From positions 620,001-684,000 of the forward strand of contig NZ_CP009574.1 in assembly GCF_000764555.1 (NCBI RefSeq): a DNA stretch of 64,000 nucleotides. Direction: 5' to 3'. Position numbers and translations under genes: made by a program. This DNA comes from Candidatus Francisella endociliophora. Lineage in GTDB: Bacteria; Pseudomonadota; Gammaproteobacteria; Francisellales; Francisellaceae. Below the pieces are notes generated by a model, which worked only from the letters and a program-made list of their open reading frames with translations, had not been told where the DNA came from and did not search any database. The number at the start of each line of letters is the position of its first letter. Position 1 is the stretch's first letter. This document shows positions 38,406-46,493 of the stretch, piece after piece.

Positions 38406-38621
38406 ATGATAAATTCAATAAAAAGACTATTTAATATCAGTAAGAATATTGATGCATCTATGAAAGATTCTCCGTCATCAAAAGTTGACATTGACATACC
38501 AACCCTATATAGCTCTAATGTCTCGAATTCAAGGGATATTTCTGCTAGTATGAATGAGATAAGAAATTCTCTTAACATAGTAGGTAGAAAAGCTTATGAG
38601 CAAGTCAAATCAACCATTTAA
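38406..38621 (+). CDS. Small cargo protein of unknown function
   Basis: 71 residues, preceded by GGGAGG, Ser/Asn-rich with a short basic N-terminus (INSIKRLFNISKNI). It overlaps the DUF2335-like gene by 26 bases, so the two are coexpressed. No family recognised. Confidence 0.55.
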   Translation: MINSIKRLFNISKNIDASMKDSPSSKVDIDIPTLYSSNVSNSRDISASMNEIRNSLNIVGRKAYEQVKSTI

Positions 38622-39066
38622 AAATAATAATCAAAAGCAACTTTTACAAAGAACAGAGGTTCATAGCTCTATACTTCCTCCAGCATCTGAAATGGAGAAG
38701 CTAAAGAGTGTAGATCATAGACTTGTTGATACTTATATAGAATTTGTAAATAAACAACATATTCATCAAATTGAGTGTGACAAAGAGAAATTGGCCATAT
38801 CAAATAGGCAAATAGATACTCAACAGACTCAGTTACAAAATGTTAATCAAGAGTTCAATAAAGATGTTTCTTTAAAAAAGTTAGCCCTATGGCTATCTTT
38901 TGTAACAATTATAATATTAAGTATGCTATCTACTTTTCTTATATATAATGACAATATAATAGCTGGATCAATATTTGCTTCACCTGCCATTGTATCAATA
39001 ATCGGTGGATTTATAGGAATAGTTATAGATAGGTATAAAAAATCTAAGAAAAATGACAACAAATAA
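38596..39066 (+). CDS. DUF2335-like membrane protein
   Basis: 156 residues. A soluble helical part (SSILPPASEMEKLKSVDHRLVD, then a Gln-rich helix) is followed by two C-terminal membrane helices (about 95-115 and 120-142) and a basic end. This is the plan of the DUF2335 predicted membrane proteins found in many prophages and islands. Function unknown; it sits in a block of genes probably expressed by the lysogen. Confidence 0.65.
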   Translation: MSKSNQPFKNNNQKQLLQRTEVHSSILPPASEMEKLKSVDHRLVDTYIEFVNKQHIHQIECDKEKLAISNRQIDTQQTQLQNVNQEFNKDVSLKKLALWLSFVTIIILSMLSTFLIYNDNIIAGSIFASPAIVSIIGGFIGIVIDRYKKSKKNDNK

Positions 39067-39070
39067 CCCC

Positions 39071-39122
39071 AATTGACATCCTCTCCCAAATAGCTTAAAT
39101 TAAAGTGTTGTTTAGTTTTTTT
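39071..39122 (+). repeat. 52-bp promoter repeat, copy 1 (rightward)
   Basis: Begins AATTGACATCC and ends in seven T. It contains TTGACA (39073-39078), a 17-base spacer and TAAATT (39096-39101), a good vegetative promoter pointing at the next three genes. An inverted copy with three mismatches lies at 41988-42039. Confidence 0.8.
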
Positions 39123-39133
39123 GATACTTATTT

Positions 39134-39631
39134 ATGAAAAAAATATTTATATCTCTCAGCTTGTTTATACCCTTGTTTTGTTGGGCTAATGATTCTTTTA
39201 ATTTTTCAATAAATAATAAATTAGATTTTCTCTTGCCTACAGATATTAAAAAAATGTATAGATTAGAAACAGATATAGCAGATACGAAATCTACGCCTAT
39301 AGATATTTTTGTAACTGATAAAGGGTATAAAATATACATTTACACCACATACGATAAGGAAAACATTAAGGATAAAAGTTTGTATGATTATTACTTTGAA
39401 ATGTTTACAAACCCCAAAACAGAGAAGCAAAAGAATTTTTACGAACAAATGAAACCTAGAGAACCTAAAGAAATCAAAGGCGAAGATTATGTAATTTTTT
39501 CATATCCATTTTTTGAGAAACAATATTTTTATATATTTTCAAAAAAATTAAATTTTGTAACCGTTGTAGCTGTTTACCCTAAAAAAATAGGGGAAGAAAT
39601 TATAAATAAAAATACGATATTATTGAGGTGA
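39134..39631 (+). CDS. Secreted cargo protein of unknown function
   Basis: 165 residues with a signal peptide (MKKIFISLSLFIPLFCWA, cleavage about residue 18). The mature part is rich in Lys, Tyr and Phe (ENIKDKSLYDYYFEMF). No motif recognised. It is first in a three-gene rightward unit driven by the 52-bp promoter repeat. Confidence 0.65.
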   Translation: MKKIFISLSLFIPLFCWANDSFNFSINNKLDFLLPTDIKKMYRLETDIADTKSTPIDIFVTDKGYKIYIYTTYDKENIKDKSLYDYYFEMFTNPKTEKQKNFYEQMKPREPKEIKGEDYVIFSYPFFEKQYFYIFSKKLNFVTVVAVYPKKIGEEIINKNTILLR

Positions 39632-39635
39632 CACA

Positions 39636-39962
39636 ATGCTCACAGAAGAAGAAAAAGAAGAAGTTAGAAAAGTATTTAAAAGCATTGGTTATGCTGATGC
39701 TGATGCTTGGCAAATCAATGAAAAATTAGTGGGGGTTCTTGGTAAAATAGTTAGTGAAAGCAAAGTGTGTACATCGAGAGCTAAACTTGCTCCAATTGAT
39801 ATATTAACGAGTTTTAAACCTGGGTATTTTGCTTTAGGTAAGGCTTTTCTAAAAGTATATATGAGAATGAGTACAGATAATAAAAAAGCGTATGACGCTT
39901 GTTTAAATACTACTAAAAATAGTCTAAGTATAGAAGTTTATGAAGCAGCTAATGGATTATAA
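39636..39962 (+). CDS. Small cargo protein of unknown function
   Basis: 108 residues, soluble and helical, opening with a charged helix (LTEEEKEEVRKVFKSIGYAD). It starts 4 bp after the secreted protein's stop, with GAGGTG just before, so translation is coupled. The pairing of an exported protein with a cytosolic small protein could be effector and immunity, but nothing in the sequence proves it. Confidence 0.55.
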   Translation: MLTEEEKEEVRKVFKSIGYADADAWQINEKLVGVLGKIVSESKVCTSRAKLAPIDILTSFKPGYFALGKAFLKVYMRMSTDNKKAYDACLNTTKNSLSIEVYEAANGL

Positions 39963-39984
39963 AAAAATATAGGAGATATTAATT

Positions 39985-40479
39985 ATGCCAATGTATGTGC
40001 AAGCTAAAATGGAGAATACTGGAGAGTTATTTTTACATTGCGGTAGTAAAGAAGTCGCTGGAAGAAATTCAAATATACAAAATGGAGCTGGAGAGCATTT
40101 TAGTTTGGTTTATAATATTGATCTACATTTAGTTCCTAATCATTCTGCTAGCTTAGATAATATTACATCTGTATTAGCACTAGAAATGCCTGCTTATGAG
40201 CCTTTAATAGCTGCTGTTTTTAATGCGGTTAATCAAAAAGATGTTGTATCAAAACTTGTTTTAAATAATGTTGATAGAGCCCCAACAGGTGGTACAAATA
40301 AGATATTATCAACTTATACAGCTACGGATGGTCGTATAGTTGATGTAACTTTACATAAAAATGATGGACAAGATAAAGCTAAAAATGTAAATGAAATTAT
40401 TGTACTATTTCAGTTTGAAAAGATAGTGTTTGATGATAATAGATCAAATACATCTGGAGAAGTCCAAACAAACAATTAG
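39985..40479 (+). CDS. Cargo protein, weakly Hcp-like
   Basis: 164 residues. The start MPMYVQAKMENTGELFLHCG, the RNSNIQNGAGE segment, a PLIAAVFNAV helix and two late beta strands follow loosely the order of secondary structure of Hcp-type tube proteins of type VI secretion. The similarity is faint and I would not rely on it. Last of the three-gene unit; preceded by a GGAG site. Confidence 0.4.
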   Translation: MPMYVQAKMENTGELFLHCGSKEVAGRNSNIQNGAGEHFSLVYNIDLHLVPNHSASLDNITSVLALEMPAYEPLIAAVFNAVNQKDVVSKLVLNNVDRAPTGGTNKILSTYTATDGRIVDVTLHKNDGQDKAKNVNEIIVLFQFEKIVFDDNRSNTSGEVQTNN

Positions 40480-40545
40480 GAGCATCAAAAGTAGATATTT
40501 AAACTTTTTCTTACCCTATTTTAGACCATTATTATTTCTAGACTT

Positions 40546-41292
40546 TTAACACAAACCTACTAACTCATGTGAGTATATGGTTGATGTTATTCTTTTATTG
40601 GCCATATTATCCATATAGTTTTGATATTCTCTGAGTTCATGGGTTAAGATGTTGTTTAATATAATCACGGCTCTAAACTCTTTTCTTAGCTCTCTAGAGT
40701 CAATATTTATACTTTCTAGCACTTGATACAACTTATCATGATTAGTTTGATAGTTATTGTAGTAATAGTTATCGTACTTATCTACTTTATGTATTCTTAG
40801 CTTAGGTATAGATCTAGTGCCTTTTCTCATCTGCTGAACTTCATATTGCCATTTAGCTATCTCTTGATGGTGGTATTCTTTGAACTCTTTTAGCTCATCC
40901 CTATCATTAGCCCATCTAGCAGACATTGATTTGATTGCTCTTTCTTTGTGGAATAGTTCTTGCTCAACTTCTTTCATCTGTTCATTAACTAGATTATCAA
41001 AAGTTCTAATTACAAAAAGTTGAAACTTAGCACTTATCCACATAGCATAAGAGTATATTAGTTCTTTGCATACAAAAGTACCTTGATTGGAACCACCTTT
41101 TTTAGTTTTGAATGCGATGCTCATATCTGAGCTTCGGTTTATTTCGGCGATAAGATCTTTTGTTTGATCTAATCTCATAAAGTTAGCAGGTTTATGTTTA
41201 TCAAAACCACCACTTAATTTATGAAAATCGTTTAAACAATAAAGGTTATCTAACTGTTTTACTTGTATATTGTTTATGATTAAGTCTTTCAT
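40546..41292 (-). CDS. KilA-N domain antirepressor-like protein
   Basis: 248 residues. The KilA-N DNA-binding domain covers about residues 1-110 (DFHKLSGGFDKHKPANF, then GGSNQGTFVCKELIYSYAMWIS). A helical region and a separate C-terminal domain follow. Such proteins act as phage antirepressors, or antagonise host DNA processes. A strong promoter and a long foldable leader precede it, with a likely antisense interaction at its ribosome binding site. Confidence 0.8.
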   Translation of the reverse strand: MKDLIINNIQVKQLDNLYCLNDFHKLSGGFDKHKPANFMRLDQTKDLIAEINRSSDMSIAFKTKKGGSNQGTFVCKELIYSYAMWISAKFQLFVIRTFDNLVNEQMKEVEQELFHKERAIKSMSARWANDRDELKEFKEYHHQEIAKWQYEVQQMRKGTRSIPKLRIHKVDKYDNYYYNNYQTNHDKLYQVLESINIDSRELRKEFRAVIILNNILTHELREYQNYMDNMANKRITSTIYSHELVGLC

Positions 41293-41334
41293 GACCGTTC
41301 TCCTTGCTTAATAGCACTTTTGTTGTTGATAATG

Positions 41335-41428
41335 TCGGGTGGTTCAACACGTGTGTGCTCGTCGCAAGGGACATTGTCACGCACTATAGCCTTTCCACGA
41401 GGGTATTGTATAGCTACAGTCCACCCGA
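41335..41428 (-). ncRNA. Structured leader RNA upstream of KilA-N gene, C4-like candidate
   Basis: Minus-strand RNA closed by a perfect 8-bp stem (TCGGGTGG / CCACCCGA, positions 41421-41428 and 41335-41342). It contains a CTGTAGC / GCTATAG stem and a GTGC / GCAC stem-loop. Its CCTTGC (complement of 41364-41369) is exactly complementary to GCAAGG of the KilA-N ribosome binding site (complement of 41302-41307). Phages P1, P7 and P22 use a C4 antisense RNA, made from the same transcript, to silence their antirepressor in this way. Confidence 0.5.
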
Positions 41429-41497
41429 ACTCTTAACAAGTAAAAGAACGGAATAATTGATATTTACACACACTGGGAGTTGAAGCCCAACACTTAG

Positions 41498-41526
41498 AGG
41501 ATAAAAGAGAATTATTTGCTTGTCAA
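41498..41526 (-). promoter_or_regulatory. Strong vegetative promoter for the leader RNA and KilA-N gene
   Basis: Minus strand TTGACA (41521-41526), 17-base spacer, TATCCT (41498-41503). The transcript would start near 41490 and run about 200 bases before the gene. Confidence 0.7.
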
Positions 41527-41532
41527 GTATTG

Positions 41533-41892
41533 TTATTTAGAGTATGTATCAAAATCAATTATACCACCGTGTTCACTCACCAAACACTTAGCTACAAAAC
41601 TTTTATTCTGTATATCAAAGTCCATTCTTACAGTAGTTCGACCATTGCTATGTTTATAAGCACTAGCACCACTAAACCATTTAATATTTAGAGACTTATA
41701 CTGACTGAATGTACTTTCTATCATTTGTCTACATTCTTCTTTAGGTGATGAAGAGTAACTAGAATCTTCACTTTTCTTAGAAGTTGCACACATCGTAATA
41801 AATCCCAATATAGTAATTGTTAGGAATATCCATATAAATGCTGTATATAGTGGATTAGATTTTTTTTCTTTTGGCTTATTTTCAGTACTCAT
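41533..41892 (-). CDS. Small membrane-anchored cargo protein
   Basis: 119 residues. A charged N-terminus precedes one membrane helix (about 16-38), and a Ser-rich linker leads to a small domain with two cysteines (ECRQM and AKCLV). Function unknown. It is driven by copy 2 of the 52-bp promoter repeat and ends just before the KilA-N promoter. Confidence 0.6.
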   Translation of the reverse strand: MSTENKPKEKKSNPLYTAFIWIFLTITILGFITMCATSKKSEDSSYSSSPKEECRQMIESTFSQYKSLNIKWFSGASAYKHSNGRTTVRMDFDIQNKSFVAKCLVSEHGGIIDFDTYSK

Positions 41893-41987
41893 ACAACAAC
41901 CTCTAAATATAATTCTTAATTACTGACTTCAACTGCTCTGAATAACTATAGATATCTTCTAGCTTTTCTATATTCATAACAGTAGTT

Positions 41988-42039
41988 AAAAAAATTAAAC
42001 AACACTTTAATTTAAGCTATTTGGGGAAGGATGTCAATT
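41988..42039 (-). repeat. 52-bp promoter repeat, copy 2 (leftward)
   Basis: Inverted copy of 39071-39122 with three mismatches, keeping TTGACA (42032-42037), the 17-base spacer and TAAATT (42009-42014). It drives the 119-residue membrane protein. The two copies face each other across the 2.9-kb cargo. Confidence 0.8.
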
Positions 42040-42079
42040 TACACATTTAGAGCCTGCCCAAGATACCTGTATATTTAGC

Positions 42080-43089
42080 ATATTGAGATAATGAAAGCCT
42101 TTATTTATAAGGATAATAAGCCTGGCCACGATACGTACATTTTATTATAAATCAAGATTCATAAGCATTTGAGGAGTATATTTTGGTTTAGCTTTATCTA
42201 GCATATTAATGAAATCATCCCAGGTGTTAGAAACTTTCATAAAATTTATAACCAGGTGCATGTGTTGGGATAAAGCAGGATGTCCTATATCCTGGGTTAA
42301 ATATTGATGATGTTTATTACTTCTATTGCCTGATTCGTTCTTAGGGTTTATTTTCTCTAACTCTTTGCGAATATATGGAGCCAACCTATCATAAATAATA
42401 TTATTAGTTATCTTACCAATTACACCAGGCCTCTTGTTATTATCTTCATCATAGCTCCATCCATAAAGCCTATAAATCTCCTGGTAATATTCATTAGGGA
42501 ATCTTTTTACCCAGGCCGATAATTCTTTACTTATAAATTGCTGTAAGAATTTTTGTAATTCATCTTTTTGCCTATATGACTGATACTCTGTAGCTTCATC
42601 AATTAAGGCTATAATACCTACTTTGGCTATTGATCTGAGTATTATTCCAGCCTGGTCAGCATACTTTTGTTGTCCTGGTGTAAGAATGCCTTTATCTTTG
42701 CATTCATCAAGCAATGCACATATGTCTATAAGTAGAGTTGCATCATATCCATAAGTTTCAGAAACTGCACCAGCTCCACCAGGCCGAATAAACTTTTTTC
42801 TATTTTGAATTTTATCGATTATCTCCTGGGTAACATAATCTTTAAGATCACCAGTATTAAGCATTGTAGATAGTGCAGTACCACCAGCATTTTGAGAAAA
42901 CCCTAATGCTCTTTGCAGGCCATTTCCAGATAATACCCTGGTTTCATCCTCCAGGACATAACAAGGTATTTTTATATCGCCTATATCAATAGCTGACTTA
43001 TTTGACCCAGCCAATGTTTTAAAAACTTTATCCACAACCACTCCAAACAGAATAAATATACTTTAAATCTAAGATACTGAGATAATGAA
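42080..43089. repeat. Imperfect 16-bp direct repeats flanking the P63C gene
   Basis: ATATTGAGATAATGAA (42080-42095) and ATACTGAGATAATGAA (43074-43089) differ at one base and bracket the P63C gene with ~1 kb between them. They look like the scar of a cassette insertion. Confidence 0.55.
42145..43041 (-). CDS. P63C-domain phage protein
   Basis: 298 residues. The C-terminal part contains the P63C domain (LQKFLQQFISKELSAWVKRF, NEYYQEIYRLYGW). The N-terminal part reads like a small regulatory domain (VLSGNGLQRALGF, ETYGYDATLLIDICALL). P63C proteins are common in prophages and have no settled function. The DNA of this gene is unusually rich in CCAGG/CCTGG pentamers compared with its neighbours, suggesting a separate origin. 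Confidence 0.75.
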   Translation of the reverse strand: MVVDKVFKTLAGSNKSAIDIGDIKIPCYVLEDETRVLSGNGLQRALGFSQNAGGTALSTMLNTGDLKDYVTQEIIDKIQNRKKFIRPGGAGAVSETYGYDATLLIDICALLDECKDKGILTPGQQKYADQAGIILRSIAKVGIIALIDEATEYQSYRQKDELQKFLQQFISKELSAWVKRFPNEYYQEIYRLYGWSYDEDNNKRPGVIGKITNNIIYDRLAPYIRKELEKINPKNESGNRSNKHHQYLTQDIGHPALSQHMHLVINFMKVSNTWDDFINMLDKAKPKYTPQMLMNLDL

Positions 43090-43100
43090 GTCAAATAGAA

Positions 43101-43538
43101 TTAATAAACTTGATCTATATATTCAAGCTCAAAAAAACACTCAATTATATAGTTATTGAACTCTGCACCTAGCCTACCATCCACGATAGCATGAGGTGTA
43201 ACAATCTTGTTTGTTAGTCTGAATCCTTGAGGATATAAAGAACGTTTATTAAGTAAATAATTTACATTATTTACCATCTTGAATATATCACTAAGATACT
43301 TTAATTCTGTGCTATACAAATAGAATGTAACTCTAAAACCTTGAGTAAACTTGGCTTTTTTACCTGCTGATAGCAAAGTCTTCTGTTCACATGGTCCATC
43401 TAATGATATATCCACATTAATAAATGTTTTTAATGCTTTAACAGTATCTAAATCATAATCATTGAAATAAACATTGCCAACAAGATTATCTTCTATGAAA
43501 TTAGTCAACTCATCTAACTTAGTATCTAAAGCACTCAT
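43101..43538 (-). CDS. Putative tail terminator/completion protein
   Basis: 145 residues. It lies at the end of the head-tail connector block, where the tail terminator is normally found. The N-terminal helix (ALDTKLDELTNFIEDNLVG) and following beta sheet agree with that fold, but no clear motif proves it. Directly abuts the upstream gene. Confidence 0.5.
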   Translation of the reverse strand: MSALDTKLDELTNFIEDNLVGNVYFNDYDLDTVKALKTFINVDISLDGPCEQKTLLSAGKKAKFTQGFRVTFYLYSTELKYLSDIFKMVNNVNYLLNKRSLYPQGFRLTNKIVTPHAIVDGRLGAEFNNYIIECFFELEYIDQVY

Positions 43539-43919
43539 CTAAACACCCTTAAGGGATAACCAATAGCCGATAACATAATCTGCTGGATCTATTGGCTTAA
43601 GTTGATTAATAACATATCTAGTATTGTCTATTTCGATATACTGATCTTTCTTTATTTCTTGAGTGTTGCCAGTTAAGCAAACTATATCTGCCATTTCTAG
43701 CCAGTCATCTCTAATGACAACTACAGCACCACCAATGAGAGCATTCTTTTTAGAAGTCTTAAGAATCTTAATATCAGCTATGTAGTTATAACTAAAGCTT
43801 CCTGAATTACGGCTAGCACCTGCTGTGCGGACTTTCTCAACAAGCTTAACTGTTACACCGTACTCATCTATTTCATCAATAAGATCTTGAGCTGCTTCTA
43901 TATAGTCAGAATGTGCCAT
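43539..43919 (-). CDS. Putative head-tail connector / head closure protein
   Basis: 126 residues. It starts with a helix, then beta strands (YGVTVKLVEKVRTAG and later IEIDNTRYVINQLKPIDPAD), as in small head-closure proteins. The one-base overlap with the gene before and direct contact with the next fit the connector block. Assignment is by position and fold pattern. Confidence 0.5.
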   Translation of the reverse strand: MAHSDYIEAAQDLIDEIDEYGVTVKLVEKVRTAGASRNSGSFSYNYIADIKILKTSKKNALIGGAVVVIRDDWLEMADIVCLTGNTQEIKKDQYIEIDNTRYVINQLKPIDPADYVIGYWLSLKGV

Positions 43920-44158
43920 TATTTTTTACCTTTAAGTACACTTTGTATTTCTTCAAGGGCTTTATCTGTTATATAGCTTCTTTCATCATCTTTTATCTTT
44001 CTGAATGAATTTAATATTATCTGCTTAGCATATATAACAACCATTATTTCCATAGCATTTAATCTAGTTATAGATTTCCTAAGTATTAGTTTTTGTAACT
44101 TAATACAGCAGGTCCACCCTATAAGAAAAAACACAATTGCAGTCAATACAACTATCAT
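43919..44158 (-). CDS. Small membrane protein in the head-tail block
   Basis: 79 residues. A strong N-terminal membrane helix (about 2-20) with two cysteines is followed by basic helical sequence. It overlaps both neighbours by one base. A membrane protein among connector genes is unusual and might serve lysis (holin or accessory); no homology seen. Confidence 0.5.
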   Translation of the reverse strand: MIVVLTAIVFFLIGWTCCIKLQKLILRKSITRLNAMEIMVVIYAKQIILNSFRKIKDDERSYITDKALEEIQSVLKGKK

Positions 44159-44721
44159 TACAAACCCCTCACAATATCTACTGACCCACCAGATACATCA
44201 TTACCATCAGTCGCACTATTACCAAGTGAAGATACATAACCATTAAGGTATTTATCTGCTCTCTGATAATAGCGATAATCTTTAGGACCTATACCATCAG
44301 TTTCATATTTAAATGTTTTTTTAATAGCTCCTGCGATGTCTTTAGATTCTTCTATAATTGTTCTAGTATCACCAGTAGCATAATCAATATTAGTATCTAG
44401 TGAGCCTTGTTTTATATATGCTAGAGCTAATTCGCATTGAGCCTTTTTAATTGCGGTTGGTATACCCTCTATAGTTAAACCATCAACTACTAGATCATTT
44501 CTAGGAAATTTGCTCTCTATTGTTATAGCACTACCATAAAAAACATAAGCATTATCCAAGTAATTAAAGGCTTGTATCAATGCTATTTCTTTATCTTGAT
44601 CCGTTGCATTAATCCAATCATCTTCCAGTATAGATAAGAAATAATCATCTGCGTATGCGATATCGACATAAGAATTAACATTAGCAATACTACCTAAATC
44701 ATCTTGAATAATTAAGCTCAT
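44158..44721 (-). CDS. Head-tail adaptor protein (gp6/DnaT-like fold)
   Basis: 187 residues. The opening NSYVDIAYADDYF followed by QAFNYLDNAYVFYGSA and IPTAIKKAQCELALAYI is typical of the helical head completion adaptor that binds the portal ring (DnaT-like family in phages). Confidence 0.7.
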   Translation of the reverse strand: MSLIIQDDLGSIANVNSYVDIAYADDYFLSILEDDWINATDQDKEIALIQAFNYLDNAYVFYGSAITIESKFPRNDLVVDGLTIEGIPTAIKKAQCELALAYIKQGSLDTNIDYATGDTRTIIEESKDIAGAIKKTFKYETDGIGPKDYRYYQRADKYLNGYVSSLGNSATDGNDVSGGSVDIVRGL

Positions 44722-44723
44722 TA

Positions 44724-44948
44724 TTATTTACCTTCTTTAGCTTTCTCTGCCTCTTCTTGAGCCTTTTTCTCAGCCTCTAGCTGTGCTTTTGTTTTAGCTT
44801 TCTTAGGCTTAACTAAGTTATGATATTCTTGCTCTGAAATTTGCTTATGGCCCATACCTACAAATGCGTAAAAATCAGAAAAATGAACTACTTTAAATGC
44901 TTTATCTTTAATCTTAAAATAAGCTGGTAATTTAATTTGATTAGACAT
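44724..44948 (-). CDS. Small phage protein with charged C-terminal tail
   Basis: 74 residues. A short folded part (YFKIKDKAFKVVHFSDFYAF) is followed by a Lys/Glu/Ala-rich coiled tail. It lies between the capsid block and the adaptor. Function unknown. Confidence 0.5.
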   Translation of the reverse strand: MSNQIKLPAYFKIKDKAFKVVHFSDFYAFVGMGHKQISEQEYHNLVKPKKAKTKAQLEAEKKAQEEAEKAKEGK

Positions 44949-44960
44949 TTTTATATTCTC

Positions 44961-45443
44961 CTATACTTCTGTTAAGAAAAAACTTGAGATCATCTCTGGT
45001 GATGTCCCAGTTGGCTTAATTACTAGATATATGCTTTCGATCTCTTCATCTTCACCTACAAGGCCAGCTACTTCATAAGGATCAATATATGCAACAACTC
45101 TATCCTGATTAACTAAACCAGATGCTATAAACTTGTCATATAGAAGCTTAGTACTAGTAGCACCAGTATCTACATTTACAATGTTGCCGTGGACCTCTAT
45201 AGTGTATACCTCATCGCCATCATCTGCTTTAGTCCTGATAACCTCTGCAATAATTCTCTGAGGCTTACCACCCATAAAATCAACAGCATTAGTTGTTTGC
45301 TGTGCTGATACAACATTAGTAATACTATTTTCAACGGTATTACTAGATCCATCTGTAAATTCATTGAATGCTAAAAGCGTATCAAACTTTCTTGGTGGTT
45401 TACCTGCTTGATATAAATTTAAATTAGGGTTTTTGCTAGTCAT
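44961..45443 (-). CDS. Possible capsid decoration/cement protein
   Basis: 160 residues, beta-rich and acidic, directly downstream of the major capsid gene, where cement proteins are common. No diagnostic motif; the suggestion rests on position, size and predicted beta content. Confidence 0.45.
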   Translation of the reverse strand: MTSKNPNLNLYQAGKPPRKFDTLLAFNEFTDGSSNTVENSITNVVSAQQTTNAVDFMGGKPQRIIAEVIRTKADDGDEVYTIEVHGNIVNVDTGATSTKLLYDKFIASGLVNQDRVVAYIDPYEVAGLVGEDEEIESIYLVIKPTGTSPEMISSFFLTEV

Positions 45444-45460
45444 TTTATACTCTCCTATTA

Positions 45461-46471
45461 TTAATCTACGATATCACTATTCGAGATGTTAGAAATTCTA
45501 GTACATGCAATTGGTGAAGCTGTACCAAAGCCCATAGCCATAAACATAAAAGTATCATATTGACCATTGCCGTTAAGGTCGTTATTCTTTCTAATCTCAA
45601 ACAATGGAGCTGAGCTAGAGTTGATTAAGAACATACCATCAGTACTGTTCATATCAGCAAGGTATATTGATCCAGTAGTACTCCCACTTGCATCTAGAGC
45701 AACCTCATCGAAATCTAAAACATACTGACCGTATTGAGAAGTCTCACCATTAACACCAGTACCAGCAGATCTGACAGGTATGTCATTGTATGTCATTATT
45801 GTTTTACCGAACTCATTCTTTTGCATGATAAAGTTACCAAACTTACCATCACGCATAGCTTTAGCGAATATTACACTATACATTCTTGACGGTAAGATAA
45901 TCACAGGGTTACTTCTTGAGAACCTTAAGTATTCCATAATCATTTCATCTAAGAAGCTTAAACTTAGTGCTTTAGGTGCCTTGTTAGCAGTATCAATACC
46001 ATTATAGAAATGGTTAACTCCATCATCATTACATCGAACTTGCAAGCCATCAATAACATCAGTTGTCATACTATTAGAGTAGCCTTTGAAAATCTGTCTA
46101 TAGAAGTCATTGCGAGTATCAGTGGCAATCTTTCTCATCTGATTAGCAATGATTTCGTCAGTCATACCATTATTGTAGTACTTTTGCATATAAGCCGCTG
46201 GAATCTTAGCAGCTAAAGTTTTAACAACTTCTGTTTTCTCATTACCATTAGTTAGTTCAACTTGGCGGATAGATTGGTTAAGTTCTGTTTTCTTAACTGT
46301 TTGAACCGCATCATTATAACCAACCTTCATTTCCATATTTGGAACTGTAACAACTGGAATTTCTCCCAGCATATTGTTAGCTGACTTCTCACTCATATTA
46401 AGTAAGTAGCGTTGATCGTCTGGTAAATTCTCAGACAACGATACTAGGTTTGCACTTGTTTGATAAGCCAT
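45461..46471 (-). CDS. Major capsid protein
   Basis: 336 residues. Order after scaffold, size and the mixture of long helix (MTDEIIANQMRKIATDTRNDF) and beta segments fit an HK97-fold capsid subunit. The end of the protein includes a conserved-looking FEIRKNNDLNGNGQYDTFMF stretch. A good AAGGAG site precedes it. Confidence 0.8.
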   Translation of the reverse strand: MAYQTSANLVSLSENLPDDQRYLLNMSEKSANNMLGEIPVVTVPNMEMKVGYNDAVQTVKKTELNQSIRQVELTNGNEKTEVVKTLAAKIPAAYMQKYYNNGMTDEIIANQMRKIATDTRNDFYRQIFKGYSNSMTTDVIDGLQVRCNDDGVNHFYNGIDTANKAPKALSLSFLDEMIMEYLRFSRSNPVIILPSRMYSVIFAKAMRDGKFGNFIMQKNEFGKTIMTYNDIPVRSAGTGVNGETSQYGQYVLDFDEVALDASGSTTGSIYLADMNSTDGMFLINSSSAPLFEIRKNNDLNGNGQYDTFMFMAMGFGTASPIACTRISNISNSDIVD

Positions 46472-46493
46472 AGTTTATATCTCCTTTATTAAC

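Noticed and set aside
39985-40479. Type VI secretion Hcp protein as a firm call
   Set aside because: Only a loose pattern of strands agrees; no diagnostic motif and no other secretion genes nearby.
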